Part shown: positions 9,174 to 17,474 of the stretch, piece after piece | How the letters are laid out: each line of letters starts with the position of its first letter | How positions within the stretch are numbered: the first letter of the stretch is position 1 | DNA from: Schauerella fraxinea | GTDB lineage: Bacteria; Pseudomonadota; Gammaproteobacteria; Burkholderiales; Burkholderiaceae_B | Direction: 5' to 3' | DNA: 64,000 bases | NCBI GenBank assembly: GCA_030849945.1 | Contig: JAVDKK010000001.1 | Coordinates: forward strand, 1,302,001-1,366,000 | The notes under the pieces: generated by a model | Told to the model about the DNA's origin: nothing | The model's database searches: none | What the model saw: only the letters and a program-made list of their open reading frames with translations | Made by a program: the position numbers and the translations under genes

Positions 9174-10008
9174 GTTGGCCCAGGAAACTGCGGGCGCGCT
9201 CCGTTTTGGGGGCACTGAAGAAGTTCTGCGGCGTATCGGTTTCGACGATGCGGCCTTCGTCCATGAACACGACGCGGTCGCCCACGTCGCGCGCAAACCC
9301 CATTTCGTGGGTGACGCAGATCATCGTCATCCCATCGCGGGCCAACGACACCATCGTATCGAGCACTTCCTTGACCATCTCGGGATCGAGCGCCGAAGTG
9401 GGTTCATCGAACAGCATCACTTTGGGTTGCATGCACAGCGCGCGCGCGATGGCGACGCGTTGCTTCTGGCCGCCTGAGATCTGGCCGGGATACTGACCGG
9501 CCAACTGCGGAATCTTCACCCGCTCCAGGTACGCCATGGCGCGCGCTTCGGCTTCGGGGCGCGGCACCTTCTTCACCAGCATGGGCGCCAACACGCAGTT
9601 GTCCAGTACGGTGAGATGCGGAAAGAGATTGAAGTGCTGGAACACCATGCCCACATCGGCGCGGATCGCTTCGATATTGCGGTTGTCGTCGGTGAGCTCG
9701 ATGCCGCATACCGTCACGGTTCCCTTCTGGTGCTGCTCGAGCCTGTTGAGCAGCCGGATCGTGGTTGATTTGCCCGAGCCTGACGGCCCGCACAGGATCA
9801 CTTTTTCACCGGCGTGTACATCGAGTGCCAGCCCGTCGAGCACGCGAAAGTCGCCGTACCATTTGCTCACCCCACGCATCGAGATGATGGGTGGCAATGC
9901 GGCGGCAGCATCGGATTCGAGCGCAGCACGGCGCGACGTGACGGGTGCCGCAGCTGTCGCGGCGGAGGCAGAAAGCAATCCGGCCTCGGTTGAGGATGTG
10001 GGGATCAT
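9160..10008 (-). CDS. Polar amino-acid ABC importer ATPase, GlnQ/HisP-like
   Basis: ATPase of 282 residues. Its features are Walker A GPSGSGKST, Q-loop VFQHFNLFPHLTVLDN, signature ISGGQKQRVAIARAL, Walker B MLFDEPTSALDPE and switch His in CVTHEMGFARDV, all diagnostic of the glutamine/histidine uptake branch. About 40 residues of low-complexity Ala/Ser precede the domain. The start at 10008 is the first ATG after the permease stop at 10014, with a 5-base gap. It powers uptake through the adjacent permease. The C-terminal 14 bases overlap the convergent amidohydrolase gene. Confidence 0.93.
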   Translation of the reverse strand: MIPTSSTEAGLLSASAATAAAPVTSRRAALESDAAAALPPIISMRGVSKWYGDFRVLDGLALDVHAGEKVILCGPSGSGKSTTIRLLNRLEQHQKGTVTVCGIELTDDNRNIEAIRADVGMVFQHFNLFPHLTVLDNCVLAPMLVKKVPRPEAEARAMAYLERVKIPQLAGQYPGQISGGQKQRVAIARALCMQPKVMLFDEPTSALDPEMVKEVLDTMVSLARDGMTMICVTHEMGFARDVGDRVVFMDEGRIVETDTPQNFFSAPKTERARSFLGQLISH

Positions 10009-10013
10009 TATCG

Positions 10014-10706
10014 TCAAGCCTTGGTGAGGTCGTTGTTTTCGCCCGAACCGCTCCAGTAGCCCGGTACCGTGAGTTTCTTCTCCGAGCGCCGGAAGATCCA
10101 TGACACCACACTGCACATCGCAAAGTAGATGATGCCCACGAGCGTATATACCGTGAGCGCCTGGAACGTGGCGCCCGCCAGCATTTCGCCCGCACGCATC
10201 AACTCGTACACACTGATGACGGCCACCAGAGAGGTCTCCTTCACCAGCACCAGCGCGTAGTTGCCCAGCGCGGGAAAGATGGTGCGCAGCGCCTGCGGCA
10301 ACACCACGTTCTTCAACCGCTGCGTTTTGGATAGTCCCAAGGCGCGCGCGGCTTCGTACTGACCCGAATCGACCGACTGAATCCCGCTGCGGAAGAGTTC
10401 GGCGAGGTAGGCGCCCAGATTGAGGGTGAGACCCATCACGCCCGCCACGAAGCCGTCGATCACGATGCCCAGTTCGGGCAAGCCGTAATAGATGAAGAAC
10501 AACTGCAGGAGCAGGGGTGTGCCGCGGATGATCTCGATGTAGAGCTTGGCGAGCTTGCGTGGCAACGCCGCGCCCGAGAGCCGGCACAGGCACACCAGCA
10601 GGCCGAGCGCCACAGCGAGAAATGCAGAGGCGAAAAACAGCGCCAACGTCCACATCGAACCTTCGGCCAACGGCACGAGGTACATCTTCAGCGTTACGAG
10701 ATCCAT
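10014..10706 (-). CDS. Polar amino-acid ABC importer permease, HisM/GlnP-like
   Basis: Inner-membrane permease of 230 residues. The sequence carries the His/Glu/Gln/Arg/opine family 3-TM signature: GTPLLLQLFFIYYGLPELGI, then ESVDS-like GIQSVDSGQYEAARALGLSK, which is the EAA coupling loop, followed by PQALRTIFPALGNYALVLVKETSLV. Only one permease gene is present, so the channel is probably a homodimer. It lies between the receptor gene (35 bases upstream) and the ATPase gene (5 bases downstream) on the same strand. Confidence 0.93.
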   Translation of the reverse strand: MDLVTLKMYLVPLAEGSMWTLALFFASAFLAVALGLLVCLCRLSGAALPRKLAKLYIEIIRGTPLLLQLFFIYYGLPELGIVIDGFVAGVMGLTLNLGAYLAELFRSGIQSVDSGQYEAARALGLSKTQRLKNVVLPQALRTIFPALGNYALVLVKETSLVAVISVYELMRAGEMLAGATFQALTVYTLVGIIYFAMCSVVSWIFRRSEKKLTVPGYWSGSGENNDLTKA

Positions 10707-10740
10707 GCCGCGCTCCGGTCAGCGTCGTGGGGGGCCGGCG

Positions 10741-11532
10741 TCATTTGCTGAGCAGTTCCGACACGCCCCATTTCTGGCCGATGGCCGCGAGTTCGCCGTT
10801 TGCTTTCATCTCGGCGATGCCCTTGTTGACGGCGGCAAGCAACTCAGCATTGCCTTTTTCGACCGCAAGACCAACCTGCCACACCCGTTGCGGTTGATAG
10901 CCTTCCACCATCTTCACGCCCGGAATGTTCTTGCTCTTGATCTGATACAGCACGCTCGGGGGATCGACGATGCCCAGCTCGATGCGGCCGGCGCGCACAT
11001 CGGACAGCACCGTGACGTAATCGGGATACGTCGACACCTTGGTGTCCGGCATGTCCTTGATCATCTTGAACTGAACGGAGTCCACCAGCACACCGATCTT
11101 CGATCCCTTCAGATCGTCGAAATTCTTGATCTGCTTGGTCGAGCGCGTGCCTGCCACCAACCCTTCGCCCCACTCGTAGACCGGGGTGGAGAAATCGATG
11201 ACGCGCGCCCGTTCTTCAGTAATGAACAAGGGAGCGGACATCAGATCCACGCGGCCCGACGTGAGCGTGGGAATCAACCCGGCAAACGGCACCGACGACA
11301 GATTGAGTTTGACGCCGAGCTTCTTGGCCAGGGCTTGCGACACGTCGACCATGATGCCCTCGAGCTGATTGCTCTCGGGGTTGAGAAATCCGTGCGGCGG
11401 GCCACCAGCAGTGGTCACCACATTGATGGTTTGCGCGGTTTGAACCTCGGCCAGCGATCGTGCAGAGGCCAGTGGCGCCTGCGCGAACAGGGCTGCGGCG
11501 AGCGTGAATAAGGCGATGCGGTGCAGTGTCAT
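10741..11532 (-). CDS. Periplasmic polar amino-acid binding protein (SBP_bac_3)
   Basis: This 263-residue receptor starts with signal peptide MTLHRIALFTLAAALFAQAPLASA. The mature part has the family 3 pattern: an early strand (INVVTTAGGPPHGFLN), EGIMVDVSQALAKKLG, the PTLTSGRVDLMSAPLFITEERARVIDFSTPV stretch, and the inter-lobe segment LKGSKIGVLV. It should bind an amino acid or guanidino compound for the neighbouring permease. The ATG at 11532 lies 32 bases after the ureohydrolase stop on the same strand. This suggests the importer and the ureohydrolase share a transcript and that the substrate could be an arginine-like molecule. Confidence 0.92.
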   Translation of the reverse strand: MTLHRIALFTLAAALFAQAPLASARSLAEVQTAQTINVVTTAGGPPHGFLNPESNQLEGIMVDVSQALAKKLGVKLNLSSVPFAGLIPTLTSGRVDLMSAPLFITEERARVIDFSTPVYEWGEGLVAGTRSTKQIKNFDDLKGSKIGVLVDSVQFKMIKDMPDTKVSTYPDYVTVLSDVRAGRIELGIVDPPSVLYQIKSKNIPGVKMVEGYQPQRVWQVGLAVEKGNAELLAAVNKGIAEMKANGELAAIGQKWGVSELLSK

Positions 11533-11564
11533 GCTTACCCCTTGTTTTATGGTGTTGGCCGAAT

Positions 11565-12512
11565 TCAAGCCGGCCGGCCAGCCGGAAAATCGCGCACGGC
11601 AACGGCTGCCAAGGCGAGAAACTCTTGCACCACGGTTGCCGCCAGAAAGGCCGTCATGCCGCCCACGTCCTGGGGCGGCGACACCGTGTTCACATCGAAG
11701 GCGACGAAGTTCAGTCCGCTCAATCGGCGCAGCAGCGCGAGGCCTTCGCGCGCGCTGAGCCCGCCCCATTCCGGCGTGCACACACCGGGCGCGCACGAGG
11801 GATCGAAGATGTCCATGTCGAAGCACAAATACACCGGGCGGTTGCCGACCTTGGCGCGGATCTCGTCCAGCAGCGCGGCTTGTTGCGGGACAAAGTCGTC
11901 GAAGGGCACGACGGCGTAGCCGACTTCGCGCGTGTATTCCCACACCCCCGTCATGAACGACGTGCCGCGTGCGCCAACGTGATAGCTCGAATCCACATCG
12001 AACAGTTTTTCTTCCGCCGCACGCGTGAACGTGGTGGCGGTGTTGTAGCCCGCGATCGGATAGGTATCGGTATGCGCATCGAAGTGCAGCACGACGAAAT
12101 CGGGGTGACGACTTGCGACGGCGCGCAACTGCGGCAACGTGACTGCGCCGTCGCCGCCCAACGAGACGGGAATGGCGCCGGTATCGAGGATGGCGCCGAT
12201 CGCCTGCTCGATCAGGGGAAAGGCCGTGTCGGGATCGCCGGCCGGACAGCGCACATTGCCCGTATCCACCACACGCAGATAGGCATTGGCGTTGTCGATG
12301 CCGGTGCGCTCGGCCAAGTCGAAATCGCGCAGCAGACGCGACTGCTCGCGGATGGCGTCCGGGCCTTGGCGCGAGCCGACGCGAAACGGATGCGTGCCGC
12401 AATCGAACGGCAGGCCCACGATGCAGGCGCGCGGCGCGGCGCCGGTGGGGGCGTCGGGCACACCCATGAAAGAGGCGGTGCGGTGAAAAGCGGCGTCGTT
12501 CAACCAGGACAC
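11565..12512 (-). CDS. Ureohydrolase (agmatinase/arginase family) lacking one metal ligand
   Basis: Arginase-fold protein of 315 residues. The family normally hydrolyses guanidino compounds to urea with a two-metal centre. Motif 2 is intact (DAHTDTY: Asp145, His147, Asp149), and so is motif 3 (CFDMDIFDPSCAPG: Asp232, Asp234, then TPEWGG). Motif 1, normally GGDH, reads GGDG with Gly at 122, so the first His ligand is missing. The codon is GGC, not a one-base change from a His codon (CAC/CAT). Substrate may still be a guanidino acid, as an amino-acid ABC importer follows on the same strand. A strong palindrome lies 60 bases upstream. Reduced, single-metal or altered activity is possible. Confidence 0.85.
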   Translation of the reverse strand: MSWLNDAAFHRTASFMGVPDAPTGAAPRACIVGLPFDCGTHPFRVGSRQGPDAIREQSRLLRDFDLAERTGIDNANAYLRVVDTGNVRCPAGDPDTAFPLIEQAIGAILDTGAIPVSLGGDGAVTLPQLRAVASRHPDFVVLHFDAHTDTYPIAGYNTATTFTRAAEEKLFDVDSSYHVGARGTSFMTGVWEYTREVGYAVVPFDDFVPQQAALLDEIRAKVGNRPVYLCFDMDIFDPSCAPGVCTPEWGGLSAREGLALLRRLSGLNFVAFDVNTVSPPQDVGGMTAFLAATVVQEFLALAAVAVRDFPAGRPA

Positions 12513-12571
12513 GAAAACTCCGATGCAAGAGAAGGGCTTCGCATGCGCTCCGGCGCTGCGATCAACCGGCC

Positions 12572-12594
12572 ACCGTATCGCAGTGCGATATGGT
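12572..12594. promoter_or_regulatory. Palindromic operator candidate upstream of the ureohydrolase operon
   Basis: TATCGC-AGT-GCGATA at 12576-12590 is a perfect 6-3-6 dyad. It extends outward to ACC and GGT with one mismatched pair, so arms of 10 bases pair with 9 matches. It sits 60 bases before the ureohydrolase ATG, a normal operator position. TATCGC/GCGATA also appears before the IclR gene (13675-13700) and as a half-dyad before the DASS transporter (16428-16442), so the IclR protein encoded next door is the candidate binder. Confidence 0.6.
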
Positions 12595-12798
12595 CGTGGT
12601 GAAAATACGATAGCCGGACGAGCGCCTTTTCGGCAATCGGGTATTTACCCAGGGGCCGCTTTTTGATCGTCGATGGAGAGCCTCAGCAGGTTCGGCCAGA
12701 CGCAATATGTGGGGACCGTCTGGCCAACACGGCGGGCGCGGTCGGCATGCTGGGATGCAAGCGGTCAAGCCTGCCGGCGTTTTTGCGCGTGGCCGGCC

Positions 12799-13638
12799 TT
12801 ACACCGCCGTGCCGGCGGCCTGGTCGTAGTAAGGCGGCGTGGTGTGGATCGTGCGCGACGCGCTGATGGCTTGCGCAGTTTCGATGACCTGCGGCCCGAA
12901 GACGCTCTGGGCTTCTTCGAAGCTCCAGCGGCTGGACGGCACCGACACATTGACCGAGCCCACCGGCGTGCCGCCGGGGGCGACGACCGGTGCGCTGATG
13001 GTGATGTCGCCAGGATAGATTTCGCCATTCGAACGGCCGAAGCCGTGCTTGCGCGCGAACTCCACTTCCTGCGTCAACTTATCGAGTGTGGTGATCGTAT
13101 TGCCGGTGTAGGCGGTGCGCGGCGACTGGCGCAAGATCTCTTTGACGCGCCGGTCATCGAGGCGCGACATGACGGCGCGACCGCCTGCCGAGCAATACAT
13201 CGGCAGACGCGTACCCACCGCCATGTTGACGAACATCTCCTTGTGTGTGGCAAACCGCGCCACGTAAACCATATCGATGCCGTCGGGCTCGGCGAGGCTG
13301 CAGGTTTCCTGGCTGGTGCGGTTGAGCGTATGCAGAAAGGCGTGGCCACCCAATACGAACGGGCTCGTCTGCAGATAGCGCATGCCCAACTGCAGCGATA
13401 GTGGCGACAACGAAAAGCGTTTGCTCTTGGGATCCTTGCGCAAATAGCCCATGGTCCACAACGTATGGGCAAAGCGTTGCACCGCGCTTTTGGTCAGCCC
13501 GCAGGCGCTGGCCAACTCGGGCAACGTCATGGCGGGATGCTGTTCGTCGAAGGCTGCCAGCACCGAAACGCCGCGCGCGAGTGCCGCCACGAAAAGACGC
13601 GAGTCGTCGCCGGGCGGCTGGGAAGGAGTGCTGGGCAT
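12799..13638 (-). CDS. IclR-family transcriptional regulator
   Basis: Regulator of 279 residues. The N-terminal winged helix spans about residues 17-80 (FVAALARGVSVLAAF, LPELASACGLTKSAVQRFAHTLWTMGYL) and the C-terminal effector domain about 95-265 (GHAFLHTLNRTSQETCSLAE, CSAGGRAVMS, APVVAPGGTPVGSVNVSVP). It resembles the PcaR/PobR-type subgroup by its RYL-type linker, but the effector is unknown. It lies downstream of the DASS/Ldh2 operon on the same strand and upstream of the ureohydrolase operon. TATCGC-type dyads before these genes and before its own start suggest local regulation and autoregulation. Confidence 0.92.
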   Translation of the reverse strand: MPSTPSQPPGDDSRLFVAALARGVSVLAAFDEQHPAMTLPELASACGLTKSAVQRFAHTLWTMGYLRKDPKSKRFSLSPLSLQLGMRYLQTSPFVLGGHAFLHTLNRTSQETCSLAEPDGIDMVYVARFATHKEMFVNMAVGTRLPMYCSAGGRAVMSRLDDRRVKEILRQSPRTAYTGNTITTLDKLTQEVEFARKHGFGRSNGEIYPGDITISAPVVAPGGTPVGSVNVSVPSSRWSFEEAQSVFGPQVIETAQAISASRTIHTTPPYYDQAAGTAV

Positions 13639-13674
13639 GAGGGCAAGGTGCGCGATGCGTGAAGAGAGGCCGAC

Positions 13675-13700
13675 TTTATCGCATCGCTTGCCGCGATAAA
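13675..13700. promoter_or_regulatory. Inverted repeat before the IclR gene
   Basis: TTTATCGC (13675-13682) and GCGATAAA (13693-13700) form perfect 8-base arms around a 10-base spacer, 37 bases upstream of the IclR start codon. The arms contain the same TATCGC/GCGATA element as the dyad at 12576-12590, but the spacing differs (10 against 3). The position fits autoregulation. A weak terminator for the preceding dehydrogenase gene is the alternative reading, though no U-tract is clear. Confidence 0.45.
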
Positions 13701-13769
13701 AGGGGCGCCGCGCGCCGCGTACGCGCTGCCGCGATCATGAGGCGTACGGCAGTGGACGCGGGGAGCGCC

Positions 13770-14825
13770 TTATCCGTCGATCGGCGCAATCCCGAGGCTG
13801 GCCGCCAACGCATTCAATGCCGCGATCGAAGAGACGGCCAAGACGAGGCTGTCGCCCTGGCGCGCGCGGTTGGCCGCTTCGTATTCGCCGGGATATTGCA
13901 CGGCATCGGCACCGGGCTGTGCGCGCGCACTTTTCAGATAGGTCGTGAAAGCTTCGACCTCTGCGCTTTGCCATGTGGTGTCGAGCGACACGCGCGGGTC
14001 GATGATGAGCGCGAACATATTGTTCTTGGCCGCAGCCGAGCGCTTGTGCGCGGGCTGAATGGTGCCGCCGCCCGACAGCACGCCGGCGAGCAGTTCGGCC
14101 GCCAACCCCAGGGCATAGCCTTTGTGTCCCCCAAACGGAAGCAGTGCACCGGGTGGATCGGTAAACAAGGCGGCCGGATCGTTGGTGGGGTGACCCGCGG
14201 CATCGATGAGGGCGCCCGGGGGCGCCGGCTGGCCGGTAGCGGCGAGCACGCGTGCCTTGTTCATGGCGATGGTGCTCGTGGCCATATCCATCACGAACGG
14301 CGGCCGGCCATTGGGCATGGGGCCCGCAAAGCACAGCGGATTGGTGGTGAGGCGGGCCTCGCTGCCGTTGAACGGCGCCACCATCGGCGGGCGGCCGATC
14401 ACGTTGGTGAAGGCGAGCAGGATGCAGCCGGCTGCCGCCACGCGCTCGCCGTAATGCCCCATGCGACCCAGGTGGTGCGACTGCTTGAGGGTAACGATGC
14501 ACTGGCCGTGTTCATGCGCACGGGCGAGGCCGGCGTCGATGACGACTTTGCCGCCGTGCTGGCCCAGGCCCAGATGGGCGTCGTAGCAAAGCATCACGCC
14601 TTGATCGGCGAAACACTCGGGACGCGCCGCGCCGTCGGCGTGACCGCCGTCGAGCATCGCCACGTAGTGGGGCAGGATCGACAGCCCGTGGCTGGCGTAG
14701 CCCACGCGGTCCGACTCCACGAGATGCTCGGCCACATCCAGCGCGATGTCGTCCGGCACCCCGCGCAGCGTGAGCACGGTGCGTGCAAAGTGCACGGCTT
14801 GCGTAAGGGGTATCGCGTCAGTCAT
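13770..14825 (-). CDS. Malate/L-lactate/ureidoglycolate dehydrogenase family oxidoreductase (Ldh2)
   Basis: NAD(P)-dependent oxidoreductase of 351 residues from the Ldh2/YlbC/ComC family, which oxidises 2-hydroxyacids such as malate, sulfolactate or ureidoglycolate. Recognisable segments are SDRVGYASHGLSILPHYV, the SHHLGRMGHYGE catalytic-His region, TNPLCFAGP, and PFGGHKGYALGLAAELLAGVLSG. The start at 14825 shares one base with the upstream transporter stop (TGATG), indicating translational coupling; a second ATG 9 bases earlier is possible. The transporter probably imports its substrate, a dicarboxylate or hydroxyacid (inference). Confidence 0.87.
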   Translation of the reverse strand: MTDAIPLTQAVHFARTVLTLRGVPDDIALDVAEHLVESDRVGYASHGLSILPHYVAMLDGGHADGAARPECFADQGVMLCYDAHLGLGQHGGKVVIDAGLARAHEHGQCIVTLKQSHHLGRMGHYGERVAAAGCILLAFTNVIGRPPMVAPFNGSEARLTTNPLCFAGPMPNGRPPFVMDMATSTIAMNKARVLAATGQPAPPGALIDAAGHPTNDPAALFTDPPGALLPFGGHKGYALGLAAELLAGVLSGGGTIQPAHKRSAAAKNNMFALIIDPRVSLDTTWQSAEVEAFTTYLKSARAQPGADAVQYPGEYEAANRARQGDSLVLAVSSIAALNALAASLGIAPIDG

Positions 14826-16339
14826 CACATCCATCCCAGCCAGCGCCAATAGGTTGCGCCCATCGCCAGCATGAGGCCGTAGCCCACGATGGTGACGATG
14901 ATGCCGACCTTGGCAAATTGTCGTGCGGTAAAGGTTTCGGTACCCAGGCACACCATGTTTTGCGGCGCATTGATGGGCAGAATGAAGCCGAAGCTCACGG
15001 CGAAGCCCAGCAGCATCGTCATGCCGAGCCGGTTGAAATCGCCGGGCAGGGTTTGCAGCACCGCGATCAAAATCGGCAGCATGGCGGATGTTAATGCGGT
15101 GGCGCTGGCGAAGCCAAGGTGGATCAGAATCAGGAATGCGCTGAGGATGGCCAGGATGCCGAGGGGCCCCACCGCGTCCAGGCCGGTGTGCGCCACAACC
15201 TGGCCGCCCAACCACTGGCCCGCCTGGGTCGTGAGCAGTGCGGTGCCAAGGCTGATACCCACGCCGAACACGATGACAGTGCCCCACGGAATGCGCGCCT
15301 GCACATCTTTCCAGGTCATGACCCCCACGCGGGGCAGCATCAACAGCACGAGTCCCGCATAGGTGGTGGAGGTGGTATCGAAGCTGTGCAACTTGCCTTC
15401 GGTAGACCAGGCTGCCAGCAGCAGGAGCGACACCGACAGCAGGCGCTTCTGCGCGCTGCTCATGGGCCCCAGCTCGCGCAATGATTGCTCGACCGCTTCC
15501 TTGCCGCCGGGGATGTCGTCATTTTCGGGCGGCAGCAATTTGAGCACCAGCACAAAGAGCACCACCGACATGATGAGTGCCCACGGCGCACCGGCGATCA
15601 GCCATTCGAGCCACGTCACGCGTTTGCCGAAGGACTTGTCCATGAAGCCCGCGGTGAGCAGGTTTTGCGCGGCCGCGGTTTGAATGCCGACGTTCCAGAT
15701 GCTCGTGCCTTGCGCCACGATGATCATGATGGCGGCCGCCACATTGGAGCGTTTGTTGACGCCGAAGGCTGCGATCACGCCCATCATGATCGGCACCACG
15801 CAGGCGCTGCGGGCGGTGGCGCTCGGCACGACCAGACTCAGCAGGATCGTGACGGCGATCGCGCCGATGTAGATGCGCTTGGTGCTCGTGCCGATACGCG
15901 ACAGCGTGACCAGCGCGATGCGCCGGTCCAGGCCGGTGAGGGTCATGGCGGCGGCGATGAACAAGGCGCCTGCCACCAGCGCCAATGCGGGGTTGGCGAA
16001 GCCGGTGAGCGCCATCGAGATCGCACGCGAGGTGCCGTATTCGAGACTGGGATCGCCCACGACCGGCGCGGTGCCGATCAGGAACGCCATCAGTGACGTG
16101 ATCATGATCGCGCTGGCTTCGTACGACACCGCTTCGGTGATCCACACGACCACGGCGAAAGCCAGGATCGCGAGCATGCGGTGGCCGGCGACGGGCAAGC
16201 TTTCGGGGGTGGGGAGAAACAGCACGCCGATCAGGGCGATGACGCCGGCGATCAAGCCGATGGGGATGCCGCCAAGTGGCGGTCGCGGCGGCGAAGGCGC
16301 GGCTGGCGCGGGCGCGGCGGAAGAGGGAGCGGTAGACAT
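14825..16339 (-). CDS. DASS/SLC13-type dicarboxylate transporter
   Basis: Inner-membrane symporter of 504 residues with about 11-12 hydrophobic segments. DASS features are ITEAVSYEASAIMITSLMAFL near the N-terminus, the SNT-like motif in VPSATARSACVVPIMMG, and the C-terminal half-repeat ALTSAMLPILIAVLQ with FILPINAPQNMVCLGT. A Pro/Ala-rich cytosolic leader of about 20 residues precedes the first helix. The family imports di- and tricarboxylates or sulfur acids with sodium or protons. It is co-transcribed with the Ldh2 dehydrogenase, one base overlapping. A TATCGC half-dyad lies about 90 bases upstream. Confidence 0.9.
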   Translation of the reverse strand: MSTAPSSAAPAPAAPSPPRPPLGGIPIGLIAGVIALIGVLFLPTPESLPVAGHRMLAILAFAVVVWITEAVSYEASAIMITSLMAFLIGTAPVVGDPSLEYGTSRAISMALTGFANPALALVAGALFIAAAMTLTGLDRRIALVTLSRIGTSTKRIYIGAIAVTILLSLVVPSATARSACVVPIMMGVIAAFGVNKRSNVAAAIMIIVAQGTSIWNVGIQTAAAQNLLTAGFMDKSFGKRVTWLEWLIAGAPWALIMSVVLFVLVLKLLPPENDDIPGGKEAVEQSLRELGPMSSAQKRLLSVSLLLLAAWSTEGKLHSFDTTSTTYAGLVLLMLPRVGVMTWKDVQARIPWGTVIVFGVGISLGTALLTTQAGQWLGGQVVAHTGLDAVGPLGILAILSAFLILIHLGFASATALTSAMLPILIAVLQTLPGDFNRLGMTMLLGFAVSFGFILPINAPQNMVCLGTETFTARQFAKVGIIVTIVGYGLMLAMGATYWRWLGWM

Positions 16340-16427
16340 CTTGCGGGCCTCTTTGAGGAAGGTTCAGTCATTCGATCGCTCCGGATGGAGATCGAGGAAA
16401 CTGAAGGAAGCACCTCACTCGGAAAAG

Positions 16428-16442
16428 TATCGCAATGCGTGT
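16428..16442. promoter_or_regulatory. TATCGC half-dyad upstream of the DASS transporter
   Basis: TATCGC-AAT-GCG at 16428-16439 matches the left arm, spacing and inner half of the right arm of the perfect dyad at 12576-12590, then diverges. It is about 90 bases upstream of the DASS start codon. This is a weak site on its own and is listed because it shares the motif with two nearby sites. Confidence 0.35.
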
Positions 16443-16461
16443 TGCACGTCTATCACATCCG

Positions 16462-16493
16462 GCATGGTGTTTGATGAATCGCAAACACCATGC
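16462..16493 (-). terminator. Long hairpin just after copB
   Basis: GCATGGTGTTTG (16462-16473) and CAAACACCATGC (16482-16493) form a perfect 12-base stem with an 8-base loop, 12 bases beyond the copB stop codon. No clear U-tract follows on the minus strand, so it is either an imperfect intrinsic terminator or a 3' stabilising structure separating copB from the next operon. Confidence 0.5.
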
Positions 16494-16505
16494 GTTTAAA
16501 GTCGA

Positions 16506-17474
16506 TCAGAATGTCAGACGCACCCCTGCCAGGATGTTGCGCGATGAGCGGCTTTCGCCTTGCGCGCTGGCGTAAGTCGCGGTGCGGCCCAGCTTCCGAT
16601 CGAATGCCACTCCGATGTAGGGCGCGAAGTGCGGCGTGGCTTCGTAGCGCAGCGTCAACGTGGCCTGAACGTCGGACAGACCTGAACCCACGCCAAACGC
16701 CTTATCGTTTTTGCCGAATATGTTGGCCTCGAGTTCGGGCGTAAAGATAAGTTTCTGCGTGAGGGCGATATCGTGCTCACCGTGCAAATACAGCAGGCTT
16801 CGTCCCGAAGCACCCGCATAGGCGGTGATCTCTGTCTCGATACCGTACGGGGCGGTGCCTTGCACGCCCAACGCCGCCCAGTTGCGCTTCGCGCCAGCGC
16901 CGAAGTCGCGCCGCGCGCCCACCTGTGCGTCCCAGAAGGGTGAGATGGCATGGCTCCAATACGCTTCGACCTTGGCGTCTTCCGTTTGGCCGCCAATGCG
17001 CTCACCTTCGCTTTTGATCCAGAGTTTGTCGGTCGCGTTGCCCACCCAGAAGTCGCCGTCATACTCCAGACCCGTTTTGCCGTCACGGTTGTGCGTGAGC
17101 CCGAATTTATCCAGCGTGAGGCTGCTGGTGATCCCGGTGTTCATCGTGTGGGCATCAATGCCGTATTCGGCATAGCTGCGGCCAGTCGAGCCGTCGGAGC
17201 TTGGCAAGCTGCCAACCGGAACGGCGGAAGAAGCGGAAGCTGCCGGGGCTGCAGGCCCTGTCGCCGGCGTATGCGTAGGCGATGGCGATGGCGGCGTCAT
17301 CGTCGAATGGTCCATTGTTGAGTGATCCATTGTCGAGTGATCCATCGCCGGCATCGGCTCCTGCGCCGCCGCGACAGTGCTGCCGCCTGCAACCAGCGCC
17401 AGTACCGCCGGCCGCAAGACGCCACGTACGGCATCGCGCAGGGTGAATATCCGCTTGGTCGGTGTCATGATCAT
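16506..17474 (-). CDS. copB: Outer-membrane copper resistance protein CopB
   Basis: Outer-membrane protein of 322 residues. The N-terminal signal-like segment LRPAVLALVAGGSTVAAAQ is followed by a metal-binding tract with three MDHST repeats (MDHSTMDHSTMDHSTM, about residues 42-57). A Pro/Ala/Ser linker follows, then a beta-barrel domain (SSLTLDKFGLTHNRDG, YWSHAISPFWDAQVGARRDF, GVAFDRKLGRTA) ending in Phe, as outer-membrane barrels do. CopB helps move or sequester copper at the outer membrane. The ATG at 17474 overlaps the copA stop (ATGA); a second ATG lies at 17468. No copper regulator gene is seen nearby. Confidence 0.9.
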   Translation of the reverse strand: MIMTPTKRIFTLRDAVRGVLRPAVLALVAGGSTVAAAQEPMPAMDHSTMDHSTMDHSTMTPPSPSPTHTPATGPAAPAASASSAVPVGSLPSSDGSTGRSYAEYGIDAHTMNTGITSSLTLDKFGLTHNRDGKTGLEYDGDFWVGNATDKLWIKSEGERIGGQTEDAKVEAYWSHAISPFWDAQVGARRDFGAGAKRNWAALGVQGTAPYGIETEITAYAGASGRSLLYLHGEHDIALTQKLIFTPELEANIFGKNDKAFGVGSGLSDVQATLTLRYEATPHFAPYIGVAFDRKLGRTATYASAQGESRSSRNILAGVRLTF

